DNA from: a bacterium | Lineage (GTDB): Bacteria; UBP14; UBA6098; 4484-93 | NCBI GenBank assembly: GCA_021158465.1 | Contig: JAGGUN010000026.1 | Coordinates: forward strand, 1 to 52,465 | Reading direction: 5' to 3' | Length of the DNA: 52,465 nt | Part shown: piece after piece, positions 18,039 through 28,501 of the stretch | Layout: each line of letters opens with the position of its first letter | How positions within the stretch are numbered: position 1 is the first letter of the stretch | Notes under the pieces: generated by a model | Database searches by the model: none | Seen by the model: the letters and a program-made list of their open reading frames with translations, nothing else | Told to the model about the DNA's origin: nothing | Made by a program: the position numbers and the translations under genes

Positions 18039-20284
18039 TGAGAGAACCCGCTGTTACAGTGAAGCTTGCCCGTGAGCATGGTTTATCCGATGAGGAGTTC
18101 GGGAAGATAAACTCTATTCTTGGCAGGACACCGACCTACACGGAGCTTGGAATATTCTCTGTTATGTGGTCGGAGCATTGCGGGTATAAGAATTCGATAC
18201 TCCTTATCAGGACGCTTCCGAGGACGGGGGAATCTCTGCTTGCTGAGCCAGGGAAGGAGAATGCTGGGGTTGTCGATTTCTCCGATGAGTATGCGATTGT
18301 GTTCAAGATAGAGAGCCACAACCACCCATCTGCTGTCGAGCCGTTTCAAGGAGCGGCAACCGGAGTAGGCGGAATATTGAGGGACATCTTCGCTATGGGT
18401 GCCAGACCTCTCGCCTGCCTTGACTCGTTGAGGTTCGGTCCACTTTCGGATGAGCATACAAGATACCTATTCCGTGGGGTTGTGGAGGGGATTGGCTTCT
18501 ATGGCAATTGCTTCGGTGTTCCGACCGTTGGCGGGGAGGTTTATTTTGAGGAAGCATACAGGGACAATCCTCTGGTGAATGCGATGGCAGTAGGACTTGT
18601 TAGAAAAGATAAACTCGCCAGTTCCGTTGCAGCAGGTGTTGGAAATCTTGTCCTGTATGTTGGCGCGGCAACTGGTAGGGACGGCATCCACGGTGCCACA
18701 TTTGCCTCCGAGGAGCTCTCTGAGAAGTCTGGGGAAAGAAGACCTTCTGTCCAGATAGGAGACCCGTTTATGGAGAAGCTGCTTGTCGAGGCAACGCTTG
18801 AAATGATAGAGAAAGGGCTTGTGGTGAGTGTTCAGGATATGGGGGCAGCTGGTCTTACATCCTCCTCCGTGGAGATGGCGGCAAAGGGGGGGCTCGGCGT
18901 GGAGCTGGACCTATCCCTTGTCCCCCAGAGAGAGGAGGGGATGACCCCGTATGAGATAATGCTCTCAGAATCGCAGGAGAGGATGTTGTTTATTGTTGAG
19001 GAAGGAAAATTTGATGAGGCAAAGGAGGTTCTTGAACGCTGGGACCTGCATTACGCCGTTGTTGGCAGGGTAACGGATGATGGAATGCTTACCGTCAGAA
19101 TGAACGGGAGGGTTTATGCTACTATCCCTGTGGATGCGCTTGTTGTCGGCGGCGGCTGCCCTGCTTACGAGAGAGAACCCGTTTATCCAAAATACCTCGA
19201 TAGAGTAAACGGCTTCACTCCAGATGACTTTCTTCCGGCAATCTCGGCAGAAGAGGCTCTTGTTCAGCTTATTTCATCGCCAAATATAGCGTCGAAGAGC
19301 TGGGTTTTCCGTCAGTATGACCATCAGATTATGAGCAATACGGTTGTCCTTCCAGGGGGCGATGCCGCTGTCCTACGAATAAAGGGAACTGGTAAAGGTA
19401 TAGCAGTTTCCACGGATTGCAACGGTAGATATTCCTATCTTGCACCTTACACAGGGGCGGCGATTGCTGTAGCGGAATCTGCCAGGAACGTTGTTGTTAC
19501 GGGAGCGAAACCTGTTGCTATCACCAACTGTTTGAACTTCGGTGACCCATATAACCCTGATGTTTACTATCAGTTCTCAGAGGCTATCCGTGGTATAGGG
19601 GATGCCTGCAGGGCTCTTGGAACCCCAGTTACAGGTGGAAATGTTAGCTTCTACAACGAATCTGCCACCGGAACGGTTGTCTATCCTACTCCTGTTATAG
19701 GGATGCTTGGGATACTGGATGATATAGCCTCTTTCATCACTGCCAGCTTCAAGCAGGAAGGAGATGTTATTCTACTTCTCGGTGAGACACTGCCGGAGAT
19801 AGGTGGTAGTGAGTATTTGAAAGAGATATATCAAGCGGTTTGGGGACCGCCTCCTTCAGTTGACCTTGCGAAGGAAAAAGCCGTTCAGGACGCCTTCCTC
19901 GAGATAGCTGGTCTCCGACTTGCAACATCTGCTCATGATGTCTCCGATGGTGGACTTGCTGTTGCTCTTGTTGAGATGGGTATATTCGATAGAGAAAATC
20001 CGCTTGGATTTGTGCTGAACGCCTCTATATTAAACGGCTTCTCGGAAAAGGAGTATCATCTTTTCCTTTTCTCGGAGAGCCAGTCGAGGATAGTTATGAC
20101 CTGCAGGGAGGAGCATCTGTCAAAGGTAAAGGAGGTTCTTTCTCGATACGATGTTAAATCGCTTCTACTTGGAAAAGTTTGTGGGGATAAATTTGACTTT
20201 GGTAGGTTTTCCATCCCTGTGTCGGATGCTCTGGATTTGTATTATAACTCTATCGAGAGAATCTTAAAAGGAGAATGGAAGTGA
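18038..20284 (+). CDS. purL: Phosphoribosylformylglycinamidine synthase, large subunit PurL
   Basis: PurL converts formylglycinamide ribonucleotide, ATP and ammonia from glutamine into formylglycinamidine ribonucleotide, a step of purine synthesis. The 748-residue length fits the small bacterial PurL that works with separate PurQ and PurS. Visible motifs include [11 protein letters not shown] (the catalytic His at about 47), [14 protein letters not shown] and the second half-repeat with [11 protein letters not shown] and [15 protein letters not shown] lies one codon earlier at 18035, but the AGGAG at 18029-18033 sits 4 bases before the ATG at 18038 and only 1 base before that GTG, so I chose the ATG, which shares one base with the upstream stop. 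It sits inside a run of surface-protein genes with no purine neighbours in the window. Confidence 0.96.
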   Translation: MREPAVTVKLAREHGLSDEEFGKINSILGRTPTYTELGIFSVMWSEHCGYKNSILLIRTLPRTGESLLAEPGKENAGVVDFSDEYAIVFKIESHNHPSAVEPFQGAATGVGGILRDIFAMGARPLACLDSLRFGPLSDEHTRYLFRGVVEGIGFYGNCFGVPTVGGEVYFEEAYRDNPLVNAMAVGLVRKDKLASSVAAGVGNLVLYVGAATGRDGIHGATFASEELSEKSGERRPSVQIGDPFMEKLLVEATLEMIEKGLVVSVQDMGAAGLTSSSVEMAAKGGLGVELDLSLVPQREEGMTPYEIMLSESQERMLFIVEEGKFDEAKEVLERWDLHYAVVGRVTDDGMLTVRMNGRVYATIPVDALVVGGGCPAYEREPVYPKYLDRVNGFTPDDFLPAISAEEALVQLISSPNIASKSWVFRQYDHQIMSNTVVLPGGDAAVLRIKGTGKGIAVSTDCNGRYSYLAPYTGAAIAVAESARNVVVTGAKPVAITNCLNFGDPYNPDVYYQFSEAIRGIGDACRALGTPVTGGNVSFYNESATGTVVYPTPVIGMLGILDDIASFITASFKQEGDVILLLGETLPEIGGSEYLKEIYQAVWGPPPSVDLAKEKAVQDAFLEIAGLRLATSAHDVSDGGLAVALVEMGIFDRENPLGFVLNASILNGFSEKEYHLFLFSESQSRIVMTCREEHLSKVKEVLSRYDVKSLLLGKVCGDKFDFGRFSIPVSDALDLYYNSIERILKGEWK

Positions 20285-22398
20285 GAAAAGGCATCTTCTT
20301 TTTGGTCTTGTTCCTGTTTTTCTCCGTTTCCTCGGCTTACCCTGACCCACCGATTGAGTTTGTAGGGACGGCGCTGTGGGCTGATTTTGAGGAGGTCGAG
20401 CTTCGAGGGGTCTGTCTTTACGCCGCCTTCAATTACGGTCTTGGCGTCTTCGATGTTGCTGACCCATCGCATCCTGAGCTTATCGGATGCGCCTATGCTG
20501 AGGGTGAAGGTAAGCGTGTTGCCCTTTCCGGCTCCTATGCCTACCTTGCTGATTATGACGGCGGGCTTAAGGTATTTAATGTCTCCTCTCCTTCTGAGCC
20601 GTATCTTGTTGGCGAGCTCGAATTTATTGACCGGGCAAACGATGTTGTCGTTGGGGAGGATAATATTGCTTATGTCGCTGGTGCCACAAGGGGTATCCAT
20701 GTTGTCGATATCTCTGACCCGTCCAACCCTCTGGAAATTGGGATGGTAGCTGTTTCCGGTGGTTGCCAGACGCTCTGTATCGCAGATGGGTATCTCTTTG
20801 TTGCCAAGGGGTTATCAGGTATGGCGATATACTCGCTCTCGGAACCTACCTCACCTGCCTATCTTGGGGAGTACTCTACGACCTCGATGATATACGAGAT
20901 CGAGGTAGAAGGTGGATATGCCTATGCCGCCGCCGACATGAACGGACTGCTGGTGATAGACTATTCCGATCCGGCAGAACCAACTGTTGTCGGGCAGTAT
21001 GTGATACCGTCGCTTTTCGTCTACTCTCTATCTGTTTCCGAGGACTACTGTTATCTCGGTGCGGGAAACCAGGGAGTATATATTGTAGATGTGAGCGACC
21101 CGTCATCACCGGAATATGTCTTCCGATACTATACTCCAGCAAACTTTGTCAGAGAGCTTGTTGTAGGTCCACCTTATGCTTATCTCTCGACGAATAAAGG
21201 GCTTATCGTCCTTAACATTGCTAACCCAACAGCCGTGTCCCAGGAAGGGTTCAACCTCCGAAGCAGGAACTACCGCCGGTTCTACAGGTTTATGAACAAC
21301 CTATACTGTGCCGCAGAGTTCGATGGAATGGATGTTCTGGACATCACCGACCCATCGGACCCTGTCCATATCTCAGATTTTGTCCTCTCTGTTCCGTTCT
21401 TCGACATATCCGTCTGGGAGAACTATGTTTTTATTGCGAGCGGTGGTATGGGCATGCAGATACTCGATGTGTTTGATCCGGAGGAACCAGTCTTCCTCGG
21501 ATACTACGCCATCCCAGAAGGGTCGCAGGCTCTCGAGATAAAGGTTATTGGTGATTGGGCGTTCCTTGTTGTGGATAGCCTCGGGCTTGTGAAGGTGGAT
21601 ATAACTGACCCGTATGAACCGACTTATGTCGCTATGGTAGGCGGGAGGGATGCACGGAGCATCTACTTTGAGGGGACAAAATGCTATTTCACGAGCGGAA
21701 TCTCCGGGCTGAAGATTATCAACTGGATGGATATGTCGGTTGTCGGTCACCTCGATATGGGCATTCCAAGCACCGGATTAACCAAGATAGGAGACTACCT
21801 TTATGCTTCCTGTGATAGAGAGGGGGTTTGGGTGTTCGATGTATCGGATGAGGCATCTGTGGAGTTTGTCGGCAGCTTTGATACGGAGGATAGAGCGTAT
21901 TATATCGCCAGCGATTCGACCTTCCTCTATGTCGCCGCTGATGACGAAGGTCTCCAGGTGTTCGATGTGTCGGATGACCCCATCTCTCCGGATAACCTCG
22001 GCTGTTTTACCACAGGAGGCAAGGCGAGAGGCTTGTTGACCTGGCGTGGAGGATATATCTACCTTGCGGATAACACCGGCATCTTTATACTGCGAAATAC
22101 GGTCCTTGATGTTAACGGAAGTCCAATTACTCCTTCAGAGTACTCAATTTCCGCTTATCCAAATCCGTTCAACTCGTCAGTTACTCTATGCCTGAGGATG
22201 CAGAAGCCGGATAGGGTGAACATCACTGTTCGTAACATACTTGGTGAGGAGGTAGCCGCGATATTCGATGGTGAGCTTTCTGCTGGTACCCATAGCTTCT
22301 GCTGGGAGCCCGAATCTTGTGCTCCGAGCGGACTATATCTTGCTACTGTTTCAGGAAGAAAATTTAATTTATCTAATAAATTACTTTATGTGAAGTAG
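20281..22398 (+). CDS. Secreted LVIVD-repeat protein with type A-like C-terminal sorting domain
   Basis: The 705-residue product begins with a signal peptide ([18 protein letters not shown]). It is followed by about twelve LVIVD-type beta-propeller repeats with strings like [22 protein letters not shown] and [16 protein letters not shown] repeats are common in surface proteins of uncultured bacteria and archaea, with unknown function. The last 80 residues have [29 protein letters not shown] and end in LLYVK. This is the pattern of type A T9SS/Por-secretion tails. An ATG at 20275 is in frame, but the AGGAG at 20269-20273 is only 1 base from it and 7 bases from the GTG at 20281. The GTG also gives the common GTGA overlap with purL, so I take the GTG. 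Probably cell-surface or extracellular. Confidence 0.85.
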   Translation: MRKGIFFLVLFLFFSVSSAYPDPPIEFVGTALWADFEEVELRGVCLYAAFNYGLGVFDVADPSHPELIGCAYAEGEGKRVALSGSYAYLADYDGGLKVFNVSSPSEPYLVGELEFIDRANDVVVGEDNIAYVAGATRGIHVVDISDPSNPLEIGMVAVSGGCQTLCIADGYLFVAKGLSGMAIYSLSEPTSPAYLGEYSTTSMIYEIEVEGGYAYAAADMNGLLVIDYSDPAEPTVVGQYVIPSLFVYSLSVSEDYCYLGAGNQGVYIVDVSDPSSPEYVFRYYTPANFVRELVVGPPYAYLSTNKGLIVLNIANPTAVSQEGFNLRSRNYRRFYRFMNNLYCAAEFDGMDVLDITDPSDPVHISDFVLSVPFFDISVWENYVFIASGGMGMQILDVFDPEEPVFLGYYAIPEGSQALEIKVIGDWAFLVVDSLGLVKVDITDPYEPTYVAMVGGRDARSIYFEGTKCYFTSGISGLKIINWMDMSVVGHLDMGIPSTGLTKIGDYLYASCDREGVWVFDVSDEASVEFVGSFDTEDRAYYIASDSTFLYVAADDEGLQVFDVSDDPISPDNLGCFTTGGKARGLLTWRGGYIYLADNTGIFILRNTVLDVNGSPITPSEYSISAYPNPFNSSVTLCLRMQKPDRVNITVRNILGEEVAAIFDGELSAGTHSFCWEPESCAPSGLYLATVSGRKFNLSNKLLYVK

Positions 22399-22439
22399 TG
22401 TATCTTTCGAGATTTAGATAGAGATAGGAGGAGAGGAAG

Positions 22440-24548
22440 ATGAGAGAGATGTTTGTTTTACTGGTCATTCTTCTGTTTGTATCTGTTTCCTTTGCCGATT
22501 ATGGTGGGTGGTTTTGGCAGCATCCTTCGGTGCCTGTGTGTGAGTTAAAGGACATCGAGGTTCTTTCCAGCTCGGTTTATATTATCGCTGGTCAATCTGG
22601 GGTAGTGGAGGTGACATTTGATGCTGGGGAGAGCTGGCAGTTTCGCCCGATCTGCTCGGATTTCTGTATAAATTCTATTGCATTCTCTCGGGATGGTTTT
22701 GGTTATGCTGTGGGTTCTGGTGGGCAGATGTTTGAGACGGCGGATTTCGGGATCAACTGGGCTCCTATCTCTACTGGAACTACCTTTGAGCTGAGGGACA
22801 TTCATCTCTTTGAGAATCTTGACACCGCTTTTGTTGTTGGGACAGAAGGGGTTATACTTCGCACCGAGGATTGGGGGCTGAGCTGGGATGAGTGTGGTGA
22901 GGAGGTAGTCGCCAATCTCACTGCTGTGGATTTTCCTGGAGATGGAGAGGTTGGTTATGTTGTTGGGGAGAGGGGGCAGGTATTCAAGACGACCGATTTT
23001 GGTGACAGCTGGGAGCCTTGCTCGACCGGAATCGAGCAGTATCTCTACGATGTGGATTTTGTCTCACCAGACACAGGTTTTGCTGTTGGGCTTGGTGGTA
23101 GGATAATAAGAACATTCGATGGTGGAGAGAGTTGGTCTATTTCGCCTTCTGGGACGTACAACGCTCTTCTGGGGGTTGAGTTCCCGTTTGAGGGCGGGCT
23201 TGGTTTTGCCTGTGGGTATCATGGAGTAATGCTTTCCACAAACCATTTTGGCAGCCTTTGGGAGAACAATTCGCTGCCTGAGATGGTAACCTTAAACCGT
23301 ATCGCGGTCACGCCAGATACGGTTGTCCTTGTCGTTGGTTCATCGGGAAGCGTTTACAGCTATGACCCTGCCTCCCTTGTCTGGACGAGACTTTCTCCCC
23401 CGACTCCTGATTGGGATTTCCGAGCAGTTGCCTTTGATGAGGAGGGAAGGCTTGGGCTGGTTGTGGGCACTCGGGGCTCTGTGTTTTACACTACAAACTC
23501 TGGCAATAACTGGATGCCCATGCATATTGCGGATACAACAGTTGATTTCAAGCAGGTTAAGCATCTTCCAGATGGGCGGTTTATTGCTGTCTCTGACAGC
23601 TCCCTTTTCCTTTTTGATGGAGTGGAATCCTCGGATAGGTTTGACCTTGATTTCAGATTGAACGACATCTGTCTCTCTGCTGGAAAGTATATAATGGTTG
23701 GCGATACTGGGGTTGTTGGATTCTCTGCGGGTGATCTTTCCAGCTGGACCTGCTTTCCTGTGGCGTCAGAGGACTTGAATTATATTACATCCTATGATTC
23801 GATTGTCCTGGTTGTTGGTGACAGCGGAATAGCTCTCCTATCAAGTGACGCAGGCAGACATTGGACGCCTATTCCCACAGGCTTCTCTTCGAACCTGCTC
23901 CGGGCTTTTATAAGGGTGACATCAGATGATACGCTCTTCTACGCTGTTGGAACTGATGGTGTTCTCATCTCATCTTCCAATCTGGGTGCTACTTGGGGGA
24001 TGATGGTCACCAGCACCATCGAAGACTTTACCGATATCGCGTTCACCCCGGAGGATACCGTCTGGTACCTTGCCACCGCAAGCGGGAGCATATTGAAGAC
24101 CACAGACAACGGCGTAAACTGGAGGCGCCAGGTCTCGCACACGACCCTTCCTATAAATGGCATTGTGTTCCCTGCATCCGCAGACACAGGCTTTGCCGTT
24201 GGGAGCAAAGGAATGATACTTAGAACAAACTTTGGGGGAGAATGGTTTTGGGAGGGTATTGATGAAGAAACGGCAGTCTCTGTTCCAAGGGGAATCGAGG
24301 TTCTTGCCTATCCCAATCCGTTCAACGGTGAATTGACGGTCTCATTCGATAACCCTGTTTGCCAGAGGATCTATGTGGAGGTTCTGAATGTGCTTGGTGA
24401 GCAAGTTTCTGTTCTTGCGGACGGGGTTTACCCTGCTGGGAATGTCAGGTTATCTTGGGATGCAACAGCTTGGTCTTCTGGAATTTACATTATCCATCTT
24501 AAAACAAAATATGAGAATACGGGAGTTAATGTATTATTGGTAAAGTAG
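22440..24548 (+). CDS. Secreted Ycf48/BNR-type propeller protein with type A-like C-terminal sorting domain
   Basis: The 702-residue protein has a signal peptide (MREMFVLLVILLFVSVSFA). About a dozen Ycf48-like/BNR repeats of the form GYVVGERGQVFKTTDFG and GFAVGLGGRIIRTFDGG follow, forming one or two predicted beta-propellers. The tail from about residue 622 contains AYPNPFNGELTV, VEVLNVLGEQV and SGIYIIHL and ends in VLLVK, matching the tail of the preceding LVIVD protein. Strong ribosome-binding signal AGGAGGAG lies ahead of the ATG, and a 41-base gap separates it from its neighbour. Despite the Ycf48 resemblance there is nothing photosynthetic in the window; in other bacteria such propellers occur in many secreted proteins. 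Specific ligand unknown. Confidence 0.85.
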   Translation: MREMFVLLVILLFVSVSFADYGGWFWQHPSVPVCELKDIEVLSSSVYIIAGQSGVVEVTFDAGESWQFRPICSDFCINSIAFSRDGFGYAVGSGGQMFETADFGINWAPISTGTTFELRDIHLFENLDTAFVVGTEGVILRTEDWGLSWDECGEEVVANLTAVDFPGDGEVGYVVGERGQVFKTTDFGDSWEPCSTGIEQYLYDVDFVSPDTGFAVGLGGRIIRTFDGGESWSISPSGTYNALLGVEFPFEGGLGFACGYHGVMLSTNHFGSLWENNSLPEMVTLNRIAVTPDTVVLVVGSSGSVYSYDPASLVWTRLSPPTPDWDFRAVAFDEEGRLGLVVGTRGSVFYTTNSGNNWMPMHIADTTVDFKQVKHLPDGRFIAVSDSSLFLFDGVESSDRFDLDFRLNDICLSAGKYIMVGDTGVVGFSAGDLSSWTCFPVASEDLNYITSYDSIVLVVGDSGIALLSSDAGRHWTPIPTGFSSNLLRAFIRVTSDDTLFYAVGTDGVLISSSNLGATWGMMVTSTIEDFTDIAFTPEDTVWYLATASGSILKTTDNGVNWRRQVSHTTLPINGIVFPASADTGFAVGSKGMILRTNFGGEWFWEGIDEETAVSVPRGIEVLAYPNPFNGELTVSFDNPVCQRIYVEVLNVLGEQVSVLADGVYPAGNVRLSWDATAWSSGIYIIHLKTKYENTGVNVLLVK

Positions 24549-24563
24549 TTAACTGGAGAGAAT

Positions 24564-25868
24564 ATGCAGGATTTATTCTACATAAAGGATGTTTCTCGGT
24601 GTGTTGGTAAGGAGGTTGAGCTCCGTGGTTGGGTTTATCACAGGAGGAGGAAGGGGGCTGTCAGCTTTCTTGTGATTCGGGACGGCACAGGGTCAGGTTA
24701 TATTCAGTGTGTCTTTGTTCGGGGGGAGCTGTCCGATGAGCAGTTCGAGATAACGGATAGGGTTCCTCTTGAGTCTTCGGTTCTGGTTCGGGGTGTTGTT
24801 CGCGAGGATAGGCGTGCCCCTGGTGGCTACGAGATTCTGGGTAGCCAGATTGAGCTGATTCAGGAGGCTTGCGATTATCCGATAACGCCGAAGGAGCATG
24901 GCGTAAGCTTTCTGTTGGACCGCAGGCATCTATGGATACGGTCAAAGCGTCAGAGGGCGATATTGACTGTTCGGAACGAGTTGCTGAAGGCTATTCGGGA
25001 TTTTTATGACCAGCATGATTTTGTGCTTGTTGACACGCCGATCTTAACCGCCACATTTGCCGAGAGTGAGGTTGAGCTTTTTGAGACGGAGTATTTTGAC
25101 CTTGGGAAGGTTTTTCTTACCCAGACGGGGCAGCTCTATCTTGAGGCGGCGATATTTGCGTTCAACAAGGTGTATAATCTTGGTCCGACATTCAGGGCAG
25201 AAAAGTCCAAGACGCGCAGGCACTTGACGGAGTTCTGGATGAACGAGGCTGAGATGGCTTTTTATGACAACGAGATGAATATGGATCTTCAGGAGGAGTT
25301 TGTTGAGTATATCGTTCAGCGGACGCTTGAGAGGTGCAGAGGTGAGCTTGAGCTGCTTGGGCGGGAGATAGCTCCTGTGGAGAATGTTCGCCGTCCATTT
25401 TACAGGATAGAGTATAGCCGTGCGATAGAGATCTTAAGGGAGAAAAATTTTGACATCGAATGGGGTGATGAGCTTGGGGGTGATGAAGAGACTGCTATAT
25501 CGATGAGCTTCGATAAACCCGTTTTCATTATGAATTATCCGAGAGGGATAAAGGCGTTTTATATGAAGCTCAACCCTGAGGACCCGAGGACGGTTCTTAA
25601 TGCTGATCTTCTTGCTCCGGAGGGGTATGGCGAGATAATCGGTGGCTCACAGCGCGAGGATGACTATGACTGTCTTATTGAGCGGATTTCTGAGTTCGGG
25701 CTGCCTGTTCAGCCTTATAGGTGGTATCTTGACCTGAGGAGATATGGCTCTGTGCCGCACTCCGGGTACGGAATAGGTATTGAGCGGACCGTTGCTTGGA
25801 TATGCGGGATAAAGCATGTGAGGGAGGCTATCCCGTTTCCGAGGACAATTAGGAGAATTCGCCCATGA
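24564..25868 (+). CDS. asnS: Asparaginyl-tRNA synthetase
   Basis: This class IIb aminoacyl-tRNA synthetase of 434 residues charges tRNA-Asn with asparagine. It has an N-terminal OB-fold anticodon-binding domain (about 1-105, VELRGWVYHRR). The catalytic core shows motif 2 (FRAEKSKTRRHLTEFWMNE) and motif 3 (GYGIGIERTVAWICG). The HLTEFWMNEAE string and KAFYMK favour AsnRS over AspRS. It starts 16 bases after the previous gene with a GGAG site, and its stop overlaps the next start by 4 bases (ATGA). It is a housekeeping gene embedded in an operon of secreted proteins. An alternative would be an archaeal-type AspRS, which is less likely from the motifs. Confidence 0.93.
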   Translation: MQDLFYIKDVSRCVGKEVELRGWVYHRRRKGAVSFLVIRDGTGSGYIQCVFVRGELSDEQFEITDRVPLESSVLVRGVVREDRRAPGGYEILGSQIELIQEACDYPITPKEHGVSFLLDRRHLWIRSKRQRAILTVRNELLKAIRDFYDQHDFVLVDTPILTATFAESEVELFETEYFDLGKVFLTQTGQLYLEAAIFAFNKVYNLGPTFRAEKSKTRRHLTEFWMNEAEMAFYDNEMNMDLQEEFVEYIVQRTLERCRGELELLGREIAPVENVRRPFYRIEYSRAIEILREKNFDIEWGDELGGDEETAISMSFDKPVFIMNYPRGIKAFYMKLNPEDPRTVLNADLLAPEGYGEIIGGSQREDDYDCLIERISEFGLPVQPYRWYLDLRRYGSVPHSGYGIGIERTVAWICGIKHVREAIPFPRTIRRIRP

Positions 25869-26725
25869 AAAGGATTGATCTGCATCTGCATTCATATTTC
25901 TCTGATGGTACATTCTCGCCAGAGGAGATATTTTCCCGTGCGAAGGCTCTTGGTATCTCAGGTATCTCTATCACTGATCACGACAGGATAGAGGCGGCTT
26001 ATGAAGGGAAGAAACTGTCTGAGAAGTATGGGATTGAGTATGTTCCTGGAACAGAGCTTACCACTATGTATAAAGGAGGAGAGGTTCACATTCTCGGTTA
26101 TTTCTATGACCCTTATGCGGATGGTCTAAAGGAGTTTTTCGATGAGATTGACAGGGTTCGCGCTGCTGGGATACGTTCTATGCTCCACAAACTTAGCAAG
26201 GTTGGTTTTCATCTGACATTCGAGGATGTGCTTGCTCAGTCTGTGTCGGACTACATCGGGAGACCGCATATAGCAAAGGCGCTTGTGGCGAAGGGATACC
26301 TATCATCCGTTCAGGAGGCGTTCACGGATGAGTATATTGGGAACGAGGGGAAATGCTACTCTCCCATATCGTCTCTTTCGCCGAGGGATGCGATCGAAAA
26401 GATTCTCGAGTTTGATGGGATACCTGTTATCGCTCATCCGGGGTCCTTCAAGCCAGGTCGGGACATCACAGAGGATGAGATAAGGGAATTTAGAGAGTTT
26501 GGCTTGATGGGGATTGAGGTTCTTCAGTCGAGGCATACGGTTGAGCAGACCAGAAGGTTCATCGATATAGCCACCAGGCTTGGACTCCTTATGACAGGTG
26601 GCTCCGATTGTCACGGGAATTATTATCCGAAGGTGCTTATGGGGACGGTAGATGTCCCTTACGAGTATCTGGAGAAGCTTCGCTTGAAGAAGCTGGAGAT
26701 GCTTGAGAAAGGGTTCGGCTTATGA
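25865..26725 (+). CDS. PHP-domain phosphoesterase (RNase AM/TrpH-like)
   Basis: The 286-residue protein belongs to the PHP metal-dependent phosphoesterases. Metal-ligand motifs are visible in order: IDLHLHSYFSDG near the start, ITDHD at about 38-42, PGTELTT, VHILGY, RPHIAKALV, VIAHPGSF, and the final GGSDCHG. This order matches the YciV/TrpH family, known in Escherichia coli to act as a 5'-3' exonuclease on RNA (RNase AM) and on 3',5'-bisphosphonucleotides. The start overlaps the asnS stop (ATGA) and the stop overlaps the next start. An AGGAG precedes the ATG by about 11 bases. RNA or nucleotide turnover is the likely role. Confidence 0.85.
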   Translation: MKRIDLHLHSYFSDGTFSPEEIFSRAKALGISGISITDHDRIEAAYEGKKLSEKYGIEYVPGTELTTMYKGGEVHILGYFYDPYADGLKEFFDEIDRVRAAGIRSMLHKLSKVGFHLTFEDVLAQSVSDYIGRPHIAKALVAKGYLSSVQEAFTDEYIGNEGKCYSPISSLSPRDAIEKILEFDGIPVIAHPGSFKPGRDITEDEIREFREFGLMGIEVLQSRHTVEQTRRFIDIATRLGLLMTGGSDCHGNYYPKVLMGTVDVPYEYLEKLRLKKLEMLEKGFGL

Positions 26726-28428
26726 GGTGGTTTCTGCTTTTAGGTTTCATTTTTATTCTTTTCTCCGTTGCTTCCGCTCAGGTTGTGATAAACGAGGTTA
26801 TGTCGAATCCGGCGGGGTCTGAATCGAGCATCCCGGGTGGTGATAGTGATGAGTTCATCGAGCTTTACAACATAGGTGAGGATACTGTTGATTTGTCGGG
26901 ATACAGTTTCTCGGATGGTGATGCCACCGATGACATTCTTCCCTGGACACTTCCCGGTCTGGTTGACAGTGATGTTACCGTGGGGACGAGCCTTCTTTCT
27001 CCTGGTGGGTATGCTGTCATCCTTGACCCTGAGTATGTGGATGAGCGGTCGGTTCAGCCTTATGATTTTCCGGCGGGGACGGTGGTTCTGACCGTTGGGA
27101 ACACGACCCTGGGTAACGGTCTGTCTAACAATGACCCTGTTTTCCTCATTGCTCCTTCGGGTGATACGGTGTCGACGTATGGGCATCCTCTTGGCGGGGA
27201 TGATGGATACTCGATTGAGCGTATACGGGCTGACCTGCCCGATACGCCCGATAACTGGGCTCAATCAGTTGCACCGACTGGTTCAACTCCGGGAGGTGTG
27301 AATTCTGTTACCCCGCTTCCGTTTGACCTTGCTATTCTTGGGATCTCTTTTAATCCTGATAACCCACCAGCTGGTCTTCCGTTTGAGGTTGCTGTTTCTA
27401 TTACAAATGCTGGGACATCTGACTTCCCCGGGGGATGGCTTTTTGTTGTGGCTGATACGAACGAGACAACCCTTTTTGATAGTATAATCGATTCGGTTGC
27501 AATTCCTGCTATTTCTTCCTCAGACACAGAGACGATATTGTTCTTGACAACCTTGGGTGAGGGGATATGGTTTGTTGGAGTTGTTCTTCCACCGGATGAT
27601 AGGGATGAGAACAATAGGATAAGCAGGATGCTTCTTGTTGGTGGGCGTCAGAAAAGCCTTATCTTCTCTGAGATACAGGCTCGTCCCGTCTCTCCTGAGC
27701 CTGAGTGGATAGAGTTTCGCAATATATCGTTCGAGCCTATTTCCCTTGTCTCGTGGGGTATAACCGACCATACCGACACGGTTTATTTTGATGTGGATGT
27801 CACCGTTGGTAGTGGAGAATTCTTCATTATAACGGAGGACTCATTGGGATTTCGCAATGTCTGGGCGGAGGCTGTTTGTCAGGTGTATGAGCTGGGGGAT
27901 TGGCTCACTCTTAACAATGCAGGGGATTCCCTTTTCCTGCTCGATGAGCACAATCTTGAGGTTGAGTCGGTCATCTACACATCGGATTGGTTTTCTGGTT
28001 GTGATAGAGGTGTCTCGCTTGAGCGAGTGAACAGCTTTGGTGATTCCCGTGATAAGGAGAACTGGTGGTGTTCTCGCTCTCCTGATGGAGCGACTCCCTG
28101 CAGTGAGAATACGACCCCGCAGGCTTCCTGGGAAAATGTTCTGATGAATATTACTCCGAACCCGTTTGACCCGAGGCAGGAGCAGGCGGCAATCGAACTC
28201 TATCTTCCGAGGGAGGCTACCCGTGTCACTCTTAAGGTTTATGACTTAGATGGCAGGCTCGTTCGGGTTATAGCGGATGATGAGCGCGCCTCGACATTGT
28301 TTCGCTGGGATGGTAAGGACAAAAGGGGGAGATATGTTCTCCCAGGAGTGTATGTTATCTTTGCTCGGATAGAGGGAGACAAGGCTTTCTCAGTGAAGCA
28401 TTCTGTTGTTGTGGGGTGTCGGAGGTAG
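26722..28428 (+). CDS. Secreted lamin-tail/CARDB protein with FlgD-like C-terminal domain
   Basis: The 568-residue product has a signal peptide (1 to about 19). A lamin-tail (LTD) domain follows at about 20-170 (VVINEVMSNP, DEFIELYN, DTVDLSGYS). A CARDB-like domain lies at about 195-310 and a second, shorter LTD-like domain at about 315-430 (EPEWIEFRN). The FlgD-like C-terminal domain (about 470-568) carries ITPNPFDPRQEQ, VTLKVYDLDGRLVRV and FRWDGKDKRGR. LTD domains in bacteria occur in secreted, often nuclease- or polysaccharide-linked surface proteins. No catalytic domain is visible, so this looks like a structural or adhesive protein. It is the last gene of the long plus-strand run; no hairpin terminator is visible after it. 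Confidence 0.82.
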   Translation: MRWFLLLGFIFILFSVASAQVVINEVMSNPAGSESSIPGGDSDEFIELYNIGEDTVDLSGYSFSDGDATDDILPWTLPGLVDSDVTVGTSLLSPGGYAVILDPEYVDERSVQPYDFPAGTVVLTVGNTTLGNGLSNNDPVFLIAPSGDTVSTYGHPLGGDDGYSIERIRADLPDTPDNWAQSVAPTGSTPGGVNSVTPLPFDLAILGISFNPDNPPAGLPFEVAVSITNAGTSDFPGGWLFVVADTNETTLFDSIIDSVAIPAISSSDTETILFLTTLGEGIWFVGVVLPPDDRDENNRISRMLLVGGRQKSLIFSEIQARPVSPEPEWIEFRNISFEPISLVSWGITDHTDTVYFDVDVTVGSGEFFIITEDSLGFRNVWAEAVCQVYELGDWLTLNNAGDSLFLLDEHNLEVESVIYTSDWFSGCDRGVSLERVNSFGDSRDKENWWCSRSPDGATPCSENTTPQASWENVLMNITPNPFDPRQEQAAIELYLPREATRVTLKVYDLDGRLVRVIADDERASTLFRWDGKDKRGRYVLPGVYVIFARIEGDKAFSVKHSVVVGCRR

Positions 28429-28435
28429 TTTTTCC

Positions 28436-28463
28436 TTGACAAACCTGTAAAAAAAATTATATT
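28436..28463 (+). promoter_or_regulatory. Sigma-70-type promoter for the porin-like gene
   Basis: TTGACA at 28436-28441 and TATATT at 28458-28463 are separated by 16 bases, inside an A/T-rich stretch. The expected transcript start is about 30 bases before the ATG at 28502. The leader carries AAGGAGG at 28491-28497. The same -35 and -10 hexamers with the same spacer occur ahead of atpB. Confidence 0.8.
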
Positions 28464-28501
28464 TACCTCCGTTTATTGGAACCTCAAACTAAGGAGGAAG
28501 T

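Noticed and set aside
22440-24548. True photosystem II assembly factor Ycf48
   Set aside because: The repeats are Ycf48-like, but the signal peptide and the type A-like tail place it among generic secreted propellers, and no photosynthesis gene is nearby.
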